From Nocardia vinacea (GTDB lineage: Bacteria > Actinomycetota > Actinomycetes > Mycobacteriales > Mycobacteriaceae): a stretch of DNA of 64,000 bases. The DNA is taken from NCBI RefSeq assembly GCF_035920345.1, contig NZ_CP109149.1, positions 558,001 to 622,000 of the forward strand, written 5' to 3'. Below are positions 60,620-64,000 of the stretch, in pieces. Each line of letters opens with the position of its first letter. Position 1 is the first letter of the stretch. Made by a program: the position numbers and the translations under genes. The notes under the pieces were generated by a model. That model did not search any database, was not told where the DNA came from, and worked only from the letters and a program-made list of their open reading frames with translations.

Positions 60620-61867
60620 GTGACGATCGAGACTCTCGTCCGGCCCGAACGCAATGGGCTGGATCGGCCGATTCCGCTGTCCGCGCGCGATATCGACAGG
60701 TTGACCCGCGAGGTGATGGCACATCTCGCGGAGTCGGACGAACAGTGCGGCGCGCTGCCGGGACAAACGCTGGTTCGCGATGTGAAGGCCGTGGTCCGGA
60801 TCTGCCTGGGATGGCTGATCCACTGCGTGAACGGTCACGCGCTGCCGACGAGGACCGACCGGCTCGCGATTGCGGCCGCCGGATGTACCCGTGAAGGGAT
60901 CCCCGTCGATACCGTTCTGCATGCGGTTCACGAGGGCTTCAAAGTGGGGCTGGATCTGATATTCGCTCGTACGGGTCCGGCGGATGTACTCGGCGTCGTC
61001 CGGGGCACCGCTACGGTGCTGGAGCTGTCGAAACTGACAACCGCCACCGTCAGTAAGGCCTACGTCCTCGAGCACAAGGCCGTTGCCGCCGAGCATCAGA
61101 CCGCGGCGCACAGCCTGACCTCGGCGTTGCTCGCCGGTCATCTCGATTCCGCGGCGGCGCGGGAATGCGGCCTACCGATCGCCGACGAGTACTCGGTGCT
61201 TGCCGTCGCGATTCCGGCGCATCCGGATGAGAGCCATCCGCAGCTCGACGGACAGGTTGTCGCACGCCGTAAGCTCCGCCGCCTCCAAGCCGCACTCGCG
61301 ACCATATTCGGAGGGACGGCGCTGTCGCTGTTATCCGTCGACGGCGGAACGATTCTCGTCCCGTCCACCATGCGGACCGATCCCGAACTCGACGGACTGG
61401 TGCAACGCATGTCCTCGGCCACGCAGGTGCCGCTCACCGTCGCCGTTGTCACCGCCCGCCCCGACGAGGTGCCCATCGCCGCGCGCCATGCCCACGAACT
61501 CCTCGACACCGTGCAACAGCTCGAATTGGAGCCCGGCGTATACAGATTCACCGAACTGGCGCTGCAGTATCAACTGACCCGCCCTGGGCTGGGCCGCGAC
61601 GCCCTCGCCAACCGGCTCACCCCACTGCACGAACACCCGGACCTGTCGGAAACCCTCCAGATCTACATCGACACCGGCCTGAGCCGAACGCGCGCCGCTC
61701 GCAAACTGTGCGTCCACCCGAACACCGTCGACTACCGACTCCGCCGAATAGCCCATCTCACCGGCTTCGACCCCGCCGACCCCAGCGGACTGTGGTATCT
61801 CCGCTCCGCCCTCGTCGCCCGCAAGGGCAACACCGCATACGGTCCGCCACCACCCACGGCCTGTTAG
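60620..61867 (+). CDS. PucR/CdaR-family helix-turn-helix regulator
   Basis: A 415-residue regulator with the C-terminal PucR-type helix-turn-helix ETLQIYIDTGLSRTRAARKL followed by CVHPNTVDYRLRRIAHLTGF (about 350-400), a GGDEF-like middle domain and an N-terminal RsbR-like/sensor helical region (about 1-160). GTG 60620 has a perfect AAGGAGG six bases upstream; the frame open to 60593 does not. Target unknown. Confidence 0.92.
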   Translation: MTIETLVRPERNGLDRPIPLSARDIDRLTREVMAHLAESDEQCGALPGQTLVRDVKAVVRICLGWLIHCVNGHALPTRTDRLAIAAAGCTREGIPVDTVLHAVHEGFKVGLDLIFARTGPADVLGVVRGTATVLELSKLTTATVSKAYVLEHKAVAAEHQTAAHSLTSALLAGHLDSAAARECGLPIADEYSVLAVAIPAHPDESHPQLDGQVVARRKLRRLQAALATIFGGTALSLLSVDGGTILVPSTMRTDPELDGLVQRMSSATQVPLTVAVVTARPDEVPIAARHAHELLDTVQQLELEPGVYRFTELALQYQLTRPGLGRDALANRLTPLHEHPDLSETLQIYIDTGLSRTRAARKLCVHPNTVDYRLRRIAHLTGFDPADPSGLWYLRSALVARKGNTAYGPPPPTAC

Positions 61868-61877
61868 CCTTCGGCCT

Positions 61878-61997
61878 ATGAAGTGGGGTCGGGAGACGAC
61901 AAGGCTCGACGAGCATTGGGATCAGATTCGGGAAACCGTCACTCGGGGGCGACGCTCGACCCAGCCGAAGTACGCGTCGGACCGGTCGGTTAGGTGA
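61878..61997 (+). pseudogene. Truncated relative of the 31173-31730 hypothetical gene
   Basis: The 39-residue frame reads TRLDEHWDQIRETVTRGRRS, closely like the start of the protein at 31173 (MHWDQMSATPDELRERVTRG RR), then degenerates to a stop. The rest of that 185-residue protein is missing. It is probably a gene remnant; a short active gene cannot be excluded. Nothing is seen between it and the MFS stop at 62067. Confidence 0.5.
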
Positions 61998-62066
61998 CGG
62001 GCGAGTCCGCGGCCGATTGCCTCGGCGATATCGCGCGTCGGGATGCCGACTTCGGCCGTCTCGGAA

Positions 62067-63626
62067 TCACGGCATGTGATCGGCGGGGGAGAGGGACGGC
62101 TTCGTAGCCCTCGCCACCGAGACGTGCGCCTGTCGAGCGGATCCACGTCGAGACAGTAGCGACTGCAGCACGACGAACCCACCCGCGACGAGCACGATCA
62201 GGCCGATCGCCCGGAATCCGCCGTCTGCACCCGAAATAAACGCTGCGACAACGTCATTGGTGCGGTCGGAGATGGCGAGTGCCTGGGCTACGGTGTGCGG
62301 ATCGTGCTCGGCGCGGATCTCCGACGGTAGAGCGGCGACGAATCGTGCGGTGAGCACTGTGCCGATGACCGCGACGCCGAGGGCGCTGCCGAACTCGCGG
62401 GTGGTGGCCTGCAAGCCGGCTGCGACCCCGGCCTGCTCCGGCGGCAGCGCCCCGGCGATCGCACCGGACAATGTCGGAAGTGCCAGCGCCACACCGATTC
62501 CCATCACGACGAGCCACGCGGCGTATGCGACATAGGGTGTCTGTACGTCGCTCTTGGACAATCCGAGCAGTCCGCCGCCGACGAATACGAATGCGAGCGC
62601 GGTGGTGGCGTCGAGTCCGATACGCTGTGACAGTCGTCCGACATGCTTCGCGCCGAGGATGATCGGGACGGTGAGCGGGATTATCCCGAGACCGGTTTGC
62701 AGTACGCCGAATCCCTTGCCGTACTGCAGGAATGACGCGTTGACGTAGAACAGCGCGAACATGCCGAAGAAGACCGCCGTCATGCCGAGGCAGGCGCCGC
62801 GCAGGGCCGGGAGGCGGAACAACCGCGGATCCAGCAACGGGTGTTCGACTTTCAGCTCGACAATCGTCCACGCGGTGAACAACACTGCGGCACAGGCGAA
62901 TCCGGCGATGACGATCGCACTGTCCCAGCCCGACTCCGGCCCCTGGACGATCCCGAGCAGCAGCGCGACCGACGCACCGACGAGCAATGCCGCGCCGAGC
63001 GGGTCGAGCCGGCGGTCATGGCGCGGCGACACCGGCGCGATCCGTCCCACCAGAGCGGCGAGCACCAGCGCGATCGGCACGACACCGGCGAACAGCCAAC
63101 GCCATGAACCACCCGAAAGGATCGCCCCGCCACCGACATTGCCGACGATTCCACCGATACCCGTCATCGATGCCCAGACCGCGATAGTCGCGCTCTTGCG
63201 CTCAGCGGGAACAGCGTGCAGCAGGACGGCAAGCGTATTGGGCAGTACGGCAGCAGCGCCGACTCCCGTAACCGCCCGACCGGCGAGCAGGAACGTCACG
63301 TTCGGTGCCGCTGCCGACACCAGCGCGCCCAGCGCGAACAGCCCCAGTCCGAATAGCAGAATCCCCTTGCGCCCGAAGCGATCTCCCGCCGCCCCGCCGG
63401 GAATCACCAGACAGGCGAAGACGATCACATAGGTATCGACGATCCAGACAAGCGCCGACGCGGATGGATGCAGTGCGCTGGCGGCGAGCATCGGGACGGC
63501 GAGATTGATCGCGGCGACCATGCCGACGACGAGCACGACGCATGCGCAGATGACCGCGAGCAGGCCGCGCTGCGAGGCCGGGCGCGCCGACAGGTCCGGA
63601 GCGTGATTCAGGGCATCGAATTGCAT
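62067..63626 (-). CDS. MFS transporter, DHA2 (EmrB/QacA-like) family
   Basis: A 519-residue exporter with about 14 helices. VVLVVGMVAAINLAVPMLAA is the first, motif A-like GGAAGDRFGRKGIL follows the second, and GIGGIVGNVGGGAI is the motif C region. It probably exports drugs or antiseptics by proton antiport. ATG 63626 chosen as natural N-terminus; the frame reaches 63668. Divergent from a LysR gene with an inverted repeat between. Confidence 0.92.
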   Translation of the reverse strand: MQFDALNHAPDLSARPASQRGLLAVICACVVLVVGMVAAINLAVPMLAASALHPSASALVWIVDTYVIVFACLVIPGGAAGDRFGRKGILLFGLGLFALGALVSAAAPNVTFLLAGRAVTGVGAAAVLPNTLAVLLHAVPAERKSATIAVWASMTGIGGIVGNVGGGAILSGGSWRWLFAGVVPIALVLAALVGRIAPVSPRHDRRLDPLGAALLVGASVALLLGIVQGPESGWDSAIVIAGFACAAVLFTAWTIVELKVEHPLLDPRLFRLPALRGACLGMTAVFFGMFALFYVNASFLQYGKGFGVLQTGLGIIPLTVPIILGAKHVGRLSQRIGLDATTALAFVFVGGGLLGLSKSDVQTPYVAYAAWLVVMGIGVALALPTLSGAIAGALPPEQAGVAAGLQATTREFGSALGVAVIGTVLTARFVAALPSEIRAEHDPHTVAQALAISDRTNDVVAAFISGADGGFRAIGLIVLVAGGFVVLQSLLSRRGSARQAHVSVARATKPSLSPADHMP

Positions 63627-63684
63627 GGCCACGACGTTATGGACCTGGGCAGTCTCCGTGCCACGCAACTTTCATAACTACTCC

Positions 63685-63699
63685 TTGCATATGATGCAA
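63685..63699. promoter_or_regulatory. Inverted repeat between MFS and LysR genes
   Basis: TTGCAT-ATG-ATGCAA is a perfect 6-bp inverted repeat with a 3-base spacer, 12 bases before the LysR start. It is a likely LysR binding site controlling the divergent exporter. Confidence 0.6.
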
Positions 63700-63711
63700 C
63701 TGTGCCAGAGC

Positions 63712-64000
63712 AGCTCGATCTGAACCTCCTGCGCGTATTCGATGCCCTGCTCCAGGACGGCAGCGTCACGGCGGCGTCCGAGCGCCTACATCTGTCCATC
63801 CCGGCTACCAGCCGGGCCCTGGGTCGGTTACGGCGGGCGATGGGCGATCCGATTTTGGTGCGCGCCGGTCGTGGGATGGCTCCGACACCGTTCGCGCTGC
63901 GCACCGCGCCGCGGGTGCGGTCCCTGCTGGACGAAGCGTCGGCGCTGATCAGCGCCGATCGCGAGGTCACGGTCGCAGAATTGCAGCGCACCTTCACAAT
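63712..64000 (+). CDS. LysR-family transcriptional regulator (3' end off the right edge)
   Basis: The first ~96 residues of a LysR regulator: LNLLRVFDALLQDGSVTAAS, ERLHLSIPATSRALGRLRRA (helix-turn-helix about 17-50), then GDPILVRAGRGMAPTPFAL. GTG 63712 gives a natural start. The sensing domain lies beyond the window. Probable regulator of the divergent exporter. Confidence 0.9.

Noticed and set aside
1..64000. tRNA, rRNA, CRISPR arrays and riboswitches.
   Set aside because: I read both strands for T-loop motifs, repeat-spacer periodicity and known riboswitch cores and saw none. A covariance-model scan would be decisive.

Overview
The window is high-GC, gene-dense actinobacterial chromosome. 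Genes are tightly packed with many 1-4 base overlaps, GTG and TTG starts are frequent, and the gene content is that of mycolic-acid actinomycetes: a PknK-like kinase, an F420-type luciferase-fold oxidoreductase, a CYP125-like P450, TerD-AIM24 and DHA2 exporters. The best guess is Nocardia or a close relative. This is inferred from gene content and protein style, not from a marker gene. I found no rRNA, tRNA or CRISPR array.

Layout. 1-5018 is a fructose PTS locus: fruR-fruK-fruA on the minus strand, with fruA running off the left edge, and divergent ptsI. 5350-8798 holds an AldB/ExaC-type aldehyde dehydrogenase, its DUF779 partner and an AcoR-like regulator. 8989-14000 carries an orphan P450 with a degenerate K-helix motif, a TnpB relic, an amidase, a MetE-like protein, an SRPBCC protein and a maleylpyruvate-isomerase fragment. 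14140-19361 is a signalling pair in convergent orientation: a PknK-like kinase/STAND protein and a GGDEF-EAL protein. 19552-25084 mixes small membrane proteins, an exported protein resembling cyclohexadienyl dehydratase, a 2H phosphodiesterase, an XRE-TPR regulator with two divergent small genes, and a GlcG/HbpS protein.

25170-27004 is a wrecked DUF3556 gene. Its first 87 codons and last ~85 codons survive, the middle is gone, and an intact TnpB-only (IS1341-like) element sits between them. 27028-31730 has small hypothetical genes, a hydrolase, a secreted protein and an SDR/TetR pair with two matching operators. 31835-39383 has msrA/msrB, a hydrolase, a PAP2-diacylglycerol-kinase fusion, an M3 peptidase, a TerD-AIM24 fusion and a GerW-like protein. 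39521-48785 is rich in exported and envelope proteins: a tripeptidyl-peptidase-like hydrolase, a DUF4015 glycosidase-like protein divergent from a polysaccharide deacetylase, a 14-TM exporter with three C-terminal beta-sandwich repeats, and a DM13 lipoprotein.

48904-64000 holds a CYP125-like P450, an MFS-MarR operon, a LysR gene with a perfect 27-bp palindrome and a divergent three-gene operon, several alpha/beta hydrolases (one without a serine nucleophile), an ABC1/UbiB kinase with a TetR gene, a PucR-like regulator, and an MFS/LysR divergent pair cut by the right edge. The most interesting items are the TnpB element with its damaged host gene, the XRE-TPR/small-gene locus, the exported PheC-like protein, and the exporter with predicted cytoplasmic beta-sandwich repeats. 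No large biosynthetic cluster or clearly new defence island is visible.
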